From Anaerolineales bacterium (GTDB lineage Bacteria > Chloroflexota > Anaerolineae > Anaerolineales > DRKV01): a stretch of 36,483 nt of DNA. Below the pieces are notes generated by a model that saw nothing but the letters and a program-made list of their open reading frames with translations, ran no database searches and was not told where the DNA came from. Location: contig JAGUYX010000293.1 of assembly GCA_020061145.1 (NCBI GenBank), forward strand, positions 1-36,483. Direction: 5' to 3'. Within the stretch, counting starts at the first letter, position 1, and every line of letters starts with the position of its first letter. Positions 9,254 to 18,330 of this stretch are shown here, one piece after another. The position numbers and the translations under genes were made by a program.

Positions 9254-10405
9254 ATGTATTTCACCCGCCAACAACTTGAAGAATTCGAAGAACGCTCCCT
9301 GGCTCCCTATGGGATGCGCAGCCGGCTGTCTAAAGGCCGCGCCTTTCCGGACGAAGAACCCGATTATCGCACTGCCTTCCAGCGCGATCGGGACCGGATC
9401 CTGCACACCACCGCCTTCCGCCGGCTGGAATACAAAACGCAGGTATTTATCACCCATGAAGGAGACTACTACCGTACCCGTTTAACCCACACTCTAGAAG
9501 TTGCCCAGATCGGGCGAACGATTGCCCGCGCCCTGGGCGCCAATGAGGACCTGATAGAAGCCATCTGCCTGGCGCACGATATCGGACACCCGCCATTCGG
9601 GCATTCTGGCGAAGTGATTCTCAATCGCCTGATGAGAGATCACGGCGGTTTTGATCACAATAAACAGTCGCTGCGCATCGTCACCAAACTCGAAAACCGT
9701 TACCCTGATTTCCCCGGACTGAACCTGACCTGGGAAGTGCGCGAAGGGATTGTCAAACACGAAACGGAATATGACCTGGCGGATGCCTCGGATTACAACC
9801 CGGAATTACGCGGCCATCTGGAGGCGCAAATTGCCAACGCCGCCGATGAGCTGGCCTATACCGCCCACGACCTGGACGATGGTTTACGCTCGGCAATGAT
9901 TTCTCCTGAGATGCTAAGCGGCGTTTCGATGTGGGAGATCCTGCTGGAAAGTATCGGCTGGAAAGAAAAAAACCTGATCGATCTCGCCCGTTACCGGCTG
10001 GTCCGTCGCCTGATCGGGATATATGTCACCGACCTGATACAGGCGACCGAAAAGCGCCTGCGGGAAAGCGGCGTAAAAAGTGTTGATGAACTTCAACGCC
10101 TGGATTACAATGTTATCGGGTTGAGCGATGATCTGCAGCGCCGTAACCGGGAACTGAAAGATTTTCTATATGCCAACCTGTACCGGCATCACCGTGTGGT
10201 AAGGATGGCCGTAAAAGCAGAACGAATCATCCGGGACCTGTTCACTGCCTACACCACCGAACCAGCAATTCTACCGGCACAGATACAAAAAATAACCGTT
10301 GAGCGCAGTCTGGAAAGAACGGTCTGCGATTATATAGCCGGCATGACCGACCGGTTTGCAATCGAAGAACATCATAAAATATTTCAACCAGACACGCTTC
10401 CCTGA
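9254..10405 (+). CDS. dgt: Deoxyguanosinetriphosphate triphosphohydrolase-like dNTPase (HD domain)
   Basis: DRDRILHTTAFRRLEYKTQVFITHEGDYYRTRLTHTLEVAQIGRTIARALGANEDLIEAICLAHDIGHPPFGHSGE. Start MYFTRQQLEEFEERSLAPYG at 9254. Confidence 0.95.
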   Translation: MYFTRQQLEEFEERSLAPYGMRSRLSKGRAFPDEEPDYRTAFQRDRDRILHTTAFRRLEYKTQVFITHEGDYYRTRLTHTLEVAQIGRTIARALGANEDLIEAICLAHDIGHPPFGHSGEVILNRLMRDHGGFDHNKQSLRIVTKLENRYPDFPGLNLTWEVREGIVKHETEYDLADASDYNPELRGHLEAQIANAADELAYTAHDLDDGLRSAMISPEMLSGVSMWEILLESIGWKEKNLIDLARYRLVRRLIGIYVTDLIQATEKRLRESGVKSVDELQRLDYNVIGLSDDLQRRNRELKDFLYANLYRHHRVVRMAVKAERIIRDLFTAYTTEPAILPAQIQKITVERSLERTVCDYIAGMTDRFAIEEHHKIFQPDTLP

Positions 10406-10438
10406 ATCACAGAACAAATTATAGATGGGATTCTAACC

Positions 10439-10909
10439 ATGAATGATCGTGTTCAATATTTAACCCCTGAAGGCTATGAGCGGCTTAAACTGGAGCTGGA
10501 AGAACTCAAAGGCGCGCGCCGGGATGAGATCGCCAGTCGCCTGCGTGAGGCAATTTCGATGGGCGACCTCTCGGAAAACGCGGATTATCATAAAGCCAAG
10601 GAAGACCAGGCTTTTCTCGAAGGTCGCATCAACGAGATTGAGTATGTCTTACAAAACGCAAAAATCATCGAAAACAAGGTCGGGAAACGCAGCATAGTGG
10701 AGGTTGGCGCCAGCGTTACCATCCAGGAAGGGGATTATGAACCGGAAACCTTTTATCTGGTAGGGGTCACCGAAGCAGACCCGCGCAACGGGCGTATATC
10801 CAACGAATCACCGATTGGCAAAGCGATCATCGGCAAAAAACCTGGCGACAAAGTAGTCGCCCAAACTCCTGCCGGGCCGATCCATATCACCATATTAAAT
10901 GTCGAGTGA
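10439..10909 (+). CDS. greA: Transcription elongation factor GreA
   Basis: MNDRVQYLTPEGYERLKLELEELKGARRDEIASRLREAISMGDLSENADYHKAKEDQAFLEGRI...SNESPIGKAIIGKKPGDKV. Confidence 0.98.
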   Translation: MNDRVQYLTPEGYERLKLELEELKGARRDEIASRLREAISMGDLSENADYHKAKEDQAFLEGRINEIEYVLQNAKIIENKVGKRSIVEVGASVTIQEGDYEPETFYLVGVTEADPRNGRISNESPIGKAIIGKKPGDKVVAQTPAGPIHITILNVE

Positions 10910-10955
10910 ACCTCGGGGCTGCGCCAGCCTGTTCCTGGCCAGTAATAATAAAAAT

Positions 10956-10979
10956 CTCCCCGGTTTTTCAACCGGGGAG
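10956..10979. terminator. Hairpin terminator between convergent greA (+) and the unknown membrane protein (-)
   Basis: Perfect 10-bp stem CTCCCCGGTT-TTTC-AACCGGGGAG. On the minus strand it is followed by a U-rich tract (ATTTTTATTATTACT); on the plus strand only by GTCATTTTA. Confidence 0.85.
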
Positions 10980-11000
10980 TGTCATTTTAACCTTGGATGA

Positions 11001-12041
11001 TCAGGCTTCCACAGGCCAGACGGCCAGTTCCAGGGTGATACGATCGAAGCTGCTTTGCTCAGGTAACGCATCGGCATCACCATAAGCCATATCCACCACC
11101 CTGGCGACCAGTTGCAGGGTTGCTGTGGTTAATGTGACCTGGGTGCCAGGTTCGGCTAGCACCGGTTCACCCTTGGCAGATAGGCGCTGCCGCAATTCTT
11201 CATCCATATAAGCATGCTCGCTCATCAGCACCTTGGTCACCGTCTGGATATCGTTCTTATCGAATAACCAGACTTCGAAAGCCGTCACCCTTTTCGGGTC
11301 GCCAACACCAATTTGTTCAGAAATCCCCACGCCGCATTCACCCAGGAATTCTCCGGATGGCGAATCGATGCTGAAGGAGTCGTCGAACATATCGTCGCCC
11401 AGCATATACGTGGTCATGAACTGGCCCAGGGGAGGCTCTTCTCCGGTAACAACCGGTTTGGGTCGTGATGCTGGTTGCACCGGAACATCCGGTATCGGAA
11501 CCCCCGGTGCGGCTACATATTCTTCCGCTTCTTCTTCCATCATCGGTTGTTCGTAAGCTGGCGCCATGGTCAGCGAGCGCTGCCGGAGATAGAACACGCC
11601 ACCCAGGGCTGCCCCGAGTAAAACCACCACCAGGCACATGATCGGCAATATGGTGCCCAATCCGCCATTTGCGGGTGCGACTTCTTCTTCGCCTGGTACA
11701 ACCGGCGCTCCCAGCACAACTACGGCTTCAAAAGCAGCGATCGACTGGGGATTCTGAGGCTCAGGAGAAAGTTTGATATCTGCCAGAGTCTCATCTGCAT
11801 ACGGATCCAGCTCTAACCAGCGCGCCTGCGCTTCGAGCGGATCCTGATGCTTCTCATAGGAATCAATCGCCATACGCAGCCAGTCTTCACGCAAATCCTG
11901 GCGCAGATCCCGGGCAGCGGCATCGGTCCATTCCACGGGATCGATCACCCAGCCATATATCACACCCAGGATTACCCCCAGGATCAAAGCAGCAACCCCG
12001 ACCACCACGGGTTTATTCGAATATTCACGCAAGGTTTCCAT
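11001..12041 (-). CDS. Unknown two-TM membrane protein with a conserved-looking C-terminal domain
   Basis: METLREYSNKPVVVGVAALILGVILGVIYGWVIDPVEW...GGLGTILPIMCLVVVLLGAALGGVFYLRQRS...GECGVGISEQIGVGDPKRVTAFEVWLFDKNDIQTVTKVLMSEHAY.... SD GGAG before the ATG, good promoter and terminator. No family recognised. Confidence 0.85.
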   Translation of the reverse strand: METLREYSNKPVVVGVAALILGVILGVIYGWVIDPVEWTDAAARDLRQDLREDWLRMAIDSYEKHQDPLEAQARWLELDPYADETLADIKLSPEPQNPQSIAAFEAVVVLGAPVVPGEEEVAPANGGLGTILPIMCLVVVLLGAALGGVFYLRQRSLTMAPAYEQPMMEEEAEEYVAAPGVPIPDVPVQPASRPKPVVTGEEPPLGQFMTTYMLGDDMFDDSFSIDSPSGEFLGECGVGISEQIGVGDPKRVTAFEVWLFDKNDIQTVTKVLMSEHAYMDEELRQRLSAKGEPVLAEPGTQVTLTTATLQLVARVVDMAYGDADALPEQSSFDRITLELAVWPVEA

Positions 12042-12130
12042 AGCTCACTCCGAGGATGGTTATTAAGCTAGTCTTTCGATTCGCCTGATGATGTGCATAT
12101 TTCAAACAAACGTTCAGTTGTTTCCCCGTA

Positions 12131-12159
12131 ATTGTAGACGAGGATGGGGAAATATGCAA
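12131..12159 (-). promoter_or_regulatory. Sigma70-like promoter of the unknown membrane protein gene
   Basis: Minus strand TTGCAT-N17-TACAAT, about 90 nt upstream of the start at 12041. Confidence 0.6.
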
Positions 12160-12193
12160 CCAGTCTGGATTCTGAGTGACTATGTTGCAAGAG

Positions 12194-14515
12194 CTATGCC
12201 ACTTCGCTGATTTCCTCGCCCACTTCTTCCAGAGTGAAAACCGACTCACATTTCAGGCATTGGGCGTGGTTTTTATTGGTGTAGACCAGCGTACCACCGC
12301 AATTTGGACAGGGGGTAGCCATGGGACGTTTCCAGGAAGTGAAATCACATTCCGGGTAATTACTGCATCCATAAAAGGTCCTGCCACGCCGGGTTTTGCG
12401 CTCGACGATCTCCCCACCATCCTGCGGGCACCTTACCCCGATTTTTTCCAGCCAGGGTTCGGTATAACGACATTCGGGGAAATTGCTGCAACTGATGAAT
12501 TTTCCAAAGCGTCCAAAGCGCACTACCAGCTCGTGACCGCAACGGGGACATTTACGCCCGATCGCCTCCGGTTCAGCTTTTACTTCCGGCATTTCAGCAC
12601 GAGCCCGATCCACTTCTTCGATGAACGGTTCGTAGAAATCCCGTACGATCTGTACCCACTCCTGTTGACCGGAAGCCACCAGATCCAGGTTTTCTTCCAT
12701 CGATGCGGTGAAGCCGATGTTGACGATCTCCGGAAAATGTTCGGTCAACAGATCGGTTACCGTAAATCCGGTCTCGGTAGGAATCAGGCGTTTGCTCTCC
12801 CTCACAACGTAACCCCGTTGCTGCAGGGTGGTCATAATCGGGGCATAGGTTGACGGTCTGCCAATCCCGTTTTCTTCGAGCGTCTTAATTAAGGTCGCTT
12901 CAGTGTAGCGTGGCGGGGGCTGGGTAAAATGCTGTTCGGGCAGCAATCGGTCCAGGTCCTGTGGCTGATTTTCGGCGATGCTATCCGGGATCGCCACATT
13001 ATCTTCTTCCGCAGGGGCATCTTCATCCCGGGCTTCCTCGTAAACCACCAGAAAACCCTGGAATTTGAGGATAGAACCGCTGGCGCGTAGCAGGTATTCT
13101 CTGGAGGCCGAAACTGCCTCGATATCCACGGAAAGGGTATTGTAAACCGCGGCTTCCATCTGTGAAGCGACAAAACGCTGCCAGATCAGTTTATAAAGGC
13201 GCAATTGTTCACGATTCAGGTGGTGGCGCAGCTTCTCCGGCGTGCGGAAAACCGAAGTTGGGCGAATGGCTTCATGGGCTTCCTGCGCCCCTTTGGCGCG
13301 CGTTTTATACACCGGAGGTTCCTCAGGGAGGTACTCTTTACCGTATTTACCCAACAGGTATTCGCGCGCTTCTTTTTGAGCCAGCAGTGAGATGTTGGTA
13401 GAGTCAGTTCGCATATAGGTGATCAAGCCGGTGCTGCCATCTTCGCCAATATCGATACCTTCATAGAGTTGCTGAGCGACAGACATGGTTTTTTTGGTGG
13501 TAAAACCCAGTTGCCGCGACGCGTCCTGTTGTAACGTGCTTGTGATGAATGGCGCGGCAGGCTTGCGGCGTCTTTCTCCCCGCCGGATTTTGCTGATCGA
13601 ATAGCGCGCCCGTTCCATATCTTCCAGCACCGGGGTTACCTGCTCTTCGGCGCTGAGCTGCGGGTCTTCCCCATCGATTTTCACCAGGCGCGCCAGGTAC
13701 TTATCGTCGACTGCCGTGACCGGGTGTAACTCTGCCTGAATTGTCCAGTATTCTTCGGGAATGAAGGATTCGATTTCCCGTTCGCGATCGACCACAATGC
13801 GTAAAGCGACCGATTGCACCCTGCCGGCGGATAACCGGCTGCGCACCTTTTGCCAGAGCAGTGGGCTGAGGTTATACCCCACGAGCCTGTCCAATACGCG
13901 CCGCGCCTGTTGCGCATTGACCAGATGCTGGTCGATGGCGCGTGGATGGGCAAATGCTGCTTCGATCGCCGGGCGGGTGATCTCGTGGAACACCACCCGG
14001 TGGGTGATCTCCGGGTCGATCTCGGCTGCCTCTGAAAGGTGCCAGGCGATCGCTTCGCCTTCCCGGTCAGGGTCGGTTGCCAGGTACACCGCTTCGGCCT
14101 TAGTGGCCAGTTGTTTGATATCCTTAACCAGCGAACGTTTTTCATTCGGCACGCGATACTTTGGCTCGAAATCTTGATCCACGTCCACGGAAAGCTGTGA
14201 ACGTAAAAGATCGCGCACGTGACCGACCGAGGCTTTGACTTTATAGTCTTTACCCAGGAAACGACTGACGGTGCGCGCCTTGGCAGGCGATTCCACGATC
14301 ACCAGCTTCCCGCTGCGTGAATTCCGTTGGGCTTTGCGCGGTTTTTCCGGCGGTTGCAAACCGTCGTGTTGTGGGGTTCGCCCCATGCGATATAACCCGG
14401 TACCACAGACCGGGCATTTGCCGCGTGTCGCCGGCGTACCTGTCTCAGTAAAAACGGGTTCAGGTTGTAACATCTCCCGTTTAGTTTTACATTTCACACA
14501 ATAAGCTTCAACCAA
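12194..14515 (-). CDS. topA: DNA topoisomerase I with N-terminal zinc-ribbon-like (DUF5679-like) extension and C-terminal zinc fingers
   Basis: GKLVIVESPAKARTVSRFLGKDYKVKASVGHVRDL, YLATDPDREGEAIAWHL, GLITYMRTDSTNIS, HEAIRPTS, and C-terminal CPRCG..CSNFPEC, CPQDGG..CSNYPEC, CPNCGG..CLKC. N-terminus YCVKCKTKREM...GKCPVCGTGLYRMGR. Confidence 0.98.
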   Translation of the reverse strand: MVEAYCVKCKTKREMLQPEPVFTETGTPATRGKCPVCGTGLYRMGRTPQHDGLQPPEKPRKAQRNSRSGKLVIVESPAKARTVSRFLGKDYKVKASVGHVRDLLRSQLSVDVDQDFEPKYRVPNEKRSLVKDIKQLATKAEAVYLATDPDREGEAIAWHLSEAAEIDPEITHRVVFHEITRPAIEAAFAHPRAIDQHLVNAQQARRVLDRLVGYNLSPLLWQKVRSRLSAGRVQSVALRIVVDREREIESFIPEEYWTIQAELHPVTAVDDKYLARLVKIDGEDPQLSAEEQVTPVLEDMERARYSISKIRRGERRRKPAAPFITSTLQQDASRQLGFTTKKTMSVAQQLYEGIDIGEDGSTGLITYMRTDSTNISLLAQKEAREYLLGKYGKEYLPEEPPVYKTRAKGAQEAHEAIRPTSVFRTPEKLRHHLNREQLRLYKLIWQRFVASQMEAAVYNTLSVDIEAVSASREYLLRASGSILKFQGFLVVYEEARDEDAPAEEDNVAIPDSIAENQPQDLDRLLPEQHFTQPPPRYTEATLIKTLEENGIGRPSTYAPIMTTLQQRGYVVRESKRLIPTETGFTVTDLLTEHFPEIVNIGFTASMEENLDLVASGQQEWVQIVRDFYEPFIEEVDRARAEMPEVKAEPEAIGRKCPRCGHELVVRFGRFGKFISCSNFPECRYTEPWLEKIGVRCPQDGGEIVERKTRRGRTFYGCSNYPECDFTSWKRPMATPCPNCGGTLVYTNKNHAQCLKCESVFTLEEVGEEISEVA

Positions 14516-14562
14516 AATAACTCTCCTTAACCAAACCGGCGCTTACAAATCCGGGTATATAT

Positions 14563-15651
14563 TCAAGCCAGACGACTTCCCTGCTTGCGCAATAATTGCA
14601 CGACTTCACGCACCTGCTGGGAGTGTTCCTTGCGACAGACCAATAAAGCATCCCCGGCATCAACAATCACCAGGTCTTCTACGCCTAATGTGACGATTAA
14701 TCGCCCATCATTATTACCATAAACCAGCGAATTCTGGCTATCCAGACCCAAAAACTCGGCCTGGTGAATGATATTTCCATGCTCATCCGCCGGGAGCACT
14801 TCGAATAAGGATTCCCAGCTACCCACATCGCTCCAACCCAGATCGCTGACCGGGATCACGGCTACGTTTTCTGCGCCTTCCATGACCCCATAATCGATGG
14901 AGATCCGTTCCAGACCTTCCCAGACTTTCCTGATCGTCTCCGCGCGTTCATCCGTGTTCCATTTCCGGGAAATCATCTGCAGCCCGGTATAGAGATGTGG
15001 CATCTGGCGCGCCATCTCGACAATAATTTGATCCACTTTCCAGACAAACATGCCCGAATTCCAGGCGTAAGAATCGCTGGCGAATAATTCCTTCGCCCGC
15101 TGCTCATCCGGTTTTTCTAGAAACCCCCGGGCGTTGTGTACACGGATTCCCTGGTAGGCGCCAATTTCATTGCCGGTATGGATATAACCATATCCCGTTG
15201 AAGGGAAATTAGGCTTTATTCCCAGGGTTACCAAAAACCCTTCCCCGGCGACCTGGAAGGCAGCTCGCAGCAACTGGTGGAATCGCTCGATGTTGGCGAT
15301 GTAATGATCGGCGGTGAGCACGGCCATGACTGCATTGGGATCCCTTTTTTGCAGGGCAACTGCTGCCAGCCCAACGACGGAAGCGGTATTCTTCGGGGAT
15401 GGCTCCAGGATAAAATTTTGTTCCGGAATCTCCGGCGCCTGCTTGCGCAACTGGCGCGCCTGCTCCTCCACAGTGACCACAAAAATTCGTTCAGGGGGAA
15501 ACATGCCTTCCAGGCGATCAACAGATATTTGGAACAAGGTGCGCTCCCCAAACAATCGCACCATCTGTTTAGGCCGCTCCTGGCGTGAAACCGGCCACAG
15601 GCGTGTACCCCCGCCGCCCGCCATGATTACCGCAAAATAAGATTCATACAT
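14563..15651 (-). CDS. manC: Mannose-1-phosphate guanylyltransferase
   Basis: AVIMAGGGGTRLWPVSRQERPKQMVRLFGERTLFQ; FLEKPDEQRAKEL; YAWNSGMFVWKVDQI; SIDYGVMEGAENVAVIPVSDLGWSDVGSWESLFEVL. Confidence 0.95.
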   Translation of the reverse strand: MYESYFAVIMAGGGGTRLWPVSRQERPKQMVRLFGERTLFQISVDRLEGMFPPERIFVVTVEEQARQLRKQAPEIPEQNFILEPSPKNTASVVGLAAVALQKRDPNAVMAVLTADHYIANIERFHQLLRAAFQVAGEGFLVTLGIKPNFPSTGYGYIHTGNEIGAYQGIRVHNARGFLEKPDEQRAKELFASDSYAWNSGMFVWKVDQIIVEMARQMPHLYTGLQMISRKWNTDERAETIRKVWEGLERISIDYGVMEGAENVAVIPVSDLGWSDVGSWESLFEVLPADEHGNIIHQAEFLGLDSQNSLVYGNNDGRLIVTLGVEDLVIVDAGDALLVCRKEHSQQVREVVQLLRKQGSRLA

Positions 15652-15686
15652 GCATCACCTGCTCTCCATACCTTCTGGCTATCCTC

Positions 15687-16799
15687 TCAGGTACGGTATT
15701 CTTCAGGAATCTCCCGTACGCCGACATAATTCATGCCGCCCACCTGGCGCACCAATCCTTTCAGCTCCATCAATGTCAGGGTTGCAGTCACTTCTTCCAC
15801 CGGCAGACCGGTGCGGTTGATAATCTCATCCACGTGCACTGGTTCGGAGCTTAACAACTCGAGTAACCGTTTTTCACCGGCTTCAGCGGGAAAAACCTGC
15901 CTGGCTGCCTGTTGCGCCGGCGCCTGATCGAGTTTCAGCGCCTGCAGCAACTCGCCAGGCGATAATAATGGCGTAGCGCCATCACGAATCAGGTTGTTTG
16001 GGCCGGCGCTATGTGGAGCATTGATATTGCCCGGAACGGCGAAAACTTCGCGTCCCTGCTCAGCGGCGAATTGGGCGGTAATCAGAGCGCCGCTTTTTCT
16101 GCCTGCCTCCACCACAATCACCGCCAACGAAAGACCGGAAATCAGTCGGTTGCGGGGAGGGAAATTGCTGGCTTCGGGTGGAGTGCCCGGCGGGTAATCA
16201 CTGATCACCGCACCCTGCGCGGCGATTTGTTCTGCCATTTTTCGGTGCTCCGGCGGGTATATGCGGTCCACACCGCTGCCCAAAACTGCCAGCGTTCTCC
16301 CGCCGGCGTTTAATGCCGCCTGGTGGGCGGCGGCGTCCACACCACGCGCCAGACCGCTGACGACGGTAACCCCATTGGCTGCCAGGGCGGTAACCACATC
16401 TTCGGTGACCATACGTCCATAGGGGGTCATCCGCCGGGTGCCTACCAGCGCCACACACCATTCATCCTGGGGCAGGTAAGCGCCACGCAGGTAAAGGACG
16501 GGTGGGGGCTGGTTAATTTCCTTCAGCCGGCGCGGGTAATGCTCATCTTCCCAGGTAAGCACCTGAATATCATGCTTAAGGATATTCTCCCAGATTAAAT
16601 CCAACGATATCTGACCACGCACCTGGATAAAATTGTCGATTGTTTTTTGCCCCAGGCCGGTGGCCTGCCAGGCATCAGCCGGAGCGTTCCAGGCTGCTTC
16701 TGCACTGCCAAAATAATCGAGCAGTGTCTGGAAACGCACCGCACCGATCCCTTTGACATAAGAAAATCCGACCCAATAACGTTTTGTCGCGTCGTTCAA
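15687..16799 (-). CDS. dprA: DNA processing protein DprA, probable TTG start
   Basis: VALVGTRRMTPYGRMVTEDVVTALAANGVTVVSGLARGVDAAAHQAAL...GSGVDRIYPPEHRKMAEQI; C-terminal winged helix (SEPVHVDEIINRTGLPVEEVTATLTLMELKGLVRQVGGMNYV). TTG at 16799 is preceded by GAGGAA; the longer track ORF overlaps rimM out of frame. Confidence 0.9.
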   Translation of the reverse strand: MNDATKRYWVGFSYVKGIGAVRFQTLLDYFGSAEAAWNAPADAWQATGLGQKTIDNFIQVRGQISLDLIWENILKHDIQVLTWEDEHYPRRLKEINQPPPVLYLRGAYLPQDEWCVALVGTRRMTPYGRMVTEDVVTALAANGVTVVSGLARGVDAAAHQAALNAGGRTLAVLGSGVDRIYPPEHRKMAEQIAAQGAVISDYPPGTPPEASNFPPRNRLISGLSLAVIVVEAGRKSGALITAQFAAEQGREVFAVPGNINAPHSAGPNNLIRDGATPLLSPGELLQALKLDQAPAQQAARQVFPAEAGEKRLLELLSSEPVHVDEIINRTGLPVEEVTATLTLMELKGLVRQVGGMNYVGVREIPEEYRT

Positions 16800-16911
16800 A
16801 CGGTTCCTCAGAGCAATAACGTAGAAAAAAACCGAGAAATCAGGCAGAGAATACCAACGTTCAAAAGCGGTGTCAAGGAAAGAGAAAATTGGTGAAGCTT
16901 CAGCCGGAAGT

Positions 16912-17478
16912 TTATTCCGGCAACAAACCTGGTAGCAGGTGAACCCGGACCTGCCCTTTTTCCAGATCGATTTCCAGCACCACCTCATCGATCCAGGGCA
17001 GCAACACTTCATTCCCGGAAGGAGTCACCACCAGCAAGACATCATTGGCGCCTGTCTCCAGGATTTCACTGACCACACCCAGTACTGCCCCCTGATCGGT
17101 GATTACCTGAAGATCGAGTACCTGGTGCTGATAAAATTCTCCCTCGGGCAATTCAGGCAGTTTATCGGCGAGGATATATACGGTCTGGTGGCGCAATATT
17201 TCCGCTGCGGTACGATCGGGGTACTCGACAAAGGACAATAGAAGCTTTTCATTATGCGTCCGCCGGGTGTGGATAACCACCGGCTGGTGCGCTTCCCCCA
17301 GGTAGACCTTTACGCCTGGCTGGAGACGCTCGGGAAAATCCGTGTAAACAGCCATCTGAATTTCGCCGCGCACACCGTGTGGACGACGCAACTGCCCCAC
17401 AGCCAAGAAGAATGGCTCGCCTGTGCCCGGCGAGCCATCTGGGATACGATCATAGGATGCAAACGGGCGTTTCTTCAT
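16912..17478 (-). CDS. rimM: Ribosome maturation factor RimM
   Basis: FFLAVGQLRRPHGVRGEIQMAVYTDFPERLQPGVKVYLG ... PRC-barrel 'GAVLGVVSEILETGANDVLLVVTPSGNEVLLPWIDEVVLEIDLEKGQVRVHLLPGLL'. Confidence 0.95.
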   Translation of the reverse strand: MKKRPFASYDRIPDGSPGTGEPFFLAVGQLRRPHGVRGEIQMAVYTDFPERLQPGVKVYLGEAHQPVVIHTRRTHNEKLLLSFVEYPDRTAAEILRHQTVYILADKLPELPEGEFYQHQVLDLQVITDQGAVLGVVSEILETGANDVLLVVTPSGNEVLLPWIDEVVLEIDLEKGQVRVHLLPGLLPE

Positions 17479-17488
17479 CGCCTGGTTA

Positions 17489-17725
17489 TTATTGCGGTTC
17501 TTCGATATCCAGTGTAGCCCGGCGGCCGGTCTGAGCTGCCGCAACATTCAAGAGAATCCGCATGGCGTTTGCTACCCGCCCGCCTTTACCGATCACGCGA
17601 CCCATATCTTCTTTGGCAACATGCAGGCTCAGGCGAGTGCTGGCGCCCTGCCGGCTGGTGTGTACGACGACCTGGGTCGGGTCTTCCACAAGCGACATGG
17701 CTATGTACTCAATCAGCTCTTTCAC
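17489..17725 (-). CDS. khpA: KH-domain RNA-binding protein (KhpA / YlqC type)
   Basis: MKELIEYIAMSLVEDPTQVVVH...LSLHVAKEDMGRVIGKGGRVANAMRILLNVAA; positioned between rpsP and rimM as in many bacteria. Confidence 0.94.
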   Translation of the reverse strand: MKELIEYIAMSLVEDPTQVVVHTSRQGASTRLSLHVAKEDMGRVIGKGGRVANAMRILLNVAAAQTGRRATLDIEEPQ

Positions 17726-17817
17726 AATTTTTCTCCATTGTCATGATGGGTCAGGACTTTGATCTCTATCCGCATCATGACGGGTAAAAGCCGAAAAATT
17801 TACTGCCAGGCAGGCTC

Positions 17818-18162
17818 TCAGACTGTGGTGGTTTTAACCGTAACGTTACGCTTTGCCTCGGCAGCCTGAGCTTCCTGCACTAAAGTTTCTACCGCTTCAC
17901 CCTGTTTAAAGCGGTCATAACGCTCGTAAAAACCGATCGAGTTCAGAATTTGCTGCACAGATTCACTGGGCTGAGCGCCTTTGCTCAACCAATCGTACAC
18001 CCGATCTTCTTGGATCGAGATGGTCGCCGGTTCGGTGCGAGGGTTATAAAACCCAAGGATTTCCAGAAAACGCCCATCGCGAGGGGCTTCCTTATCCGCA
18101 GCCACAATCCGGTAACTGGGTTGTTTTTTTGCGCCTACCCGGCGCAGACGAATACGAACCAT
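17818..18162 (-). CDS. rpsP: 30S ribosomal protein S16
   Basis: MVRIRLRRVGAKKQPSYRIVAADKEAPRDGRFLEILGFYNPRTEPATISIQEDRVYDWLSKGAQPSESVQQIL; SD AAGGAG upstream. Confidence 0.98.
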   Translation of the reverse strand: MVRIRLRRVGAKKQPSYRIVAADKEAPRDGRFLEILGFYNPRTEPATISIQEDRVYDWLSKGAQPSESVQQILNSIGFYERYDRFKQGEAVETLVQEAQAAEAKRNVTVKTTTV

Positions 18163-18330
18163 GTTGCTTTGTCTCCTTCAAAACCAAATGCAAAGATATG
18201 TAATCAATTTTATTCGCTCAGCACAACGCAGATATCGGCCTGTGTCGCCTGCGCACGATCATTTAAAAACGGAGAGCCTGAAGAGGGAAACAGCCAGGAC
18301 GGTTCGCTGTATCGGCTCCCGCAAAACCTG

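Noticed and set aside
12176-12853. 225-aa plus-strand ORF
   Set aside because: Entirely antisense to the highly confident topA coding sequence; composition-driven shadow ORF with no recognisable domain.
16800-17012. N-terminal extension of the DprA ORF (MKCCCPGSMRWCWKS...)
   Set aside because: Overlaps rimM out of frame; TTG at 16799 has a good Shine-Dalgarno.
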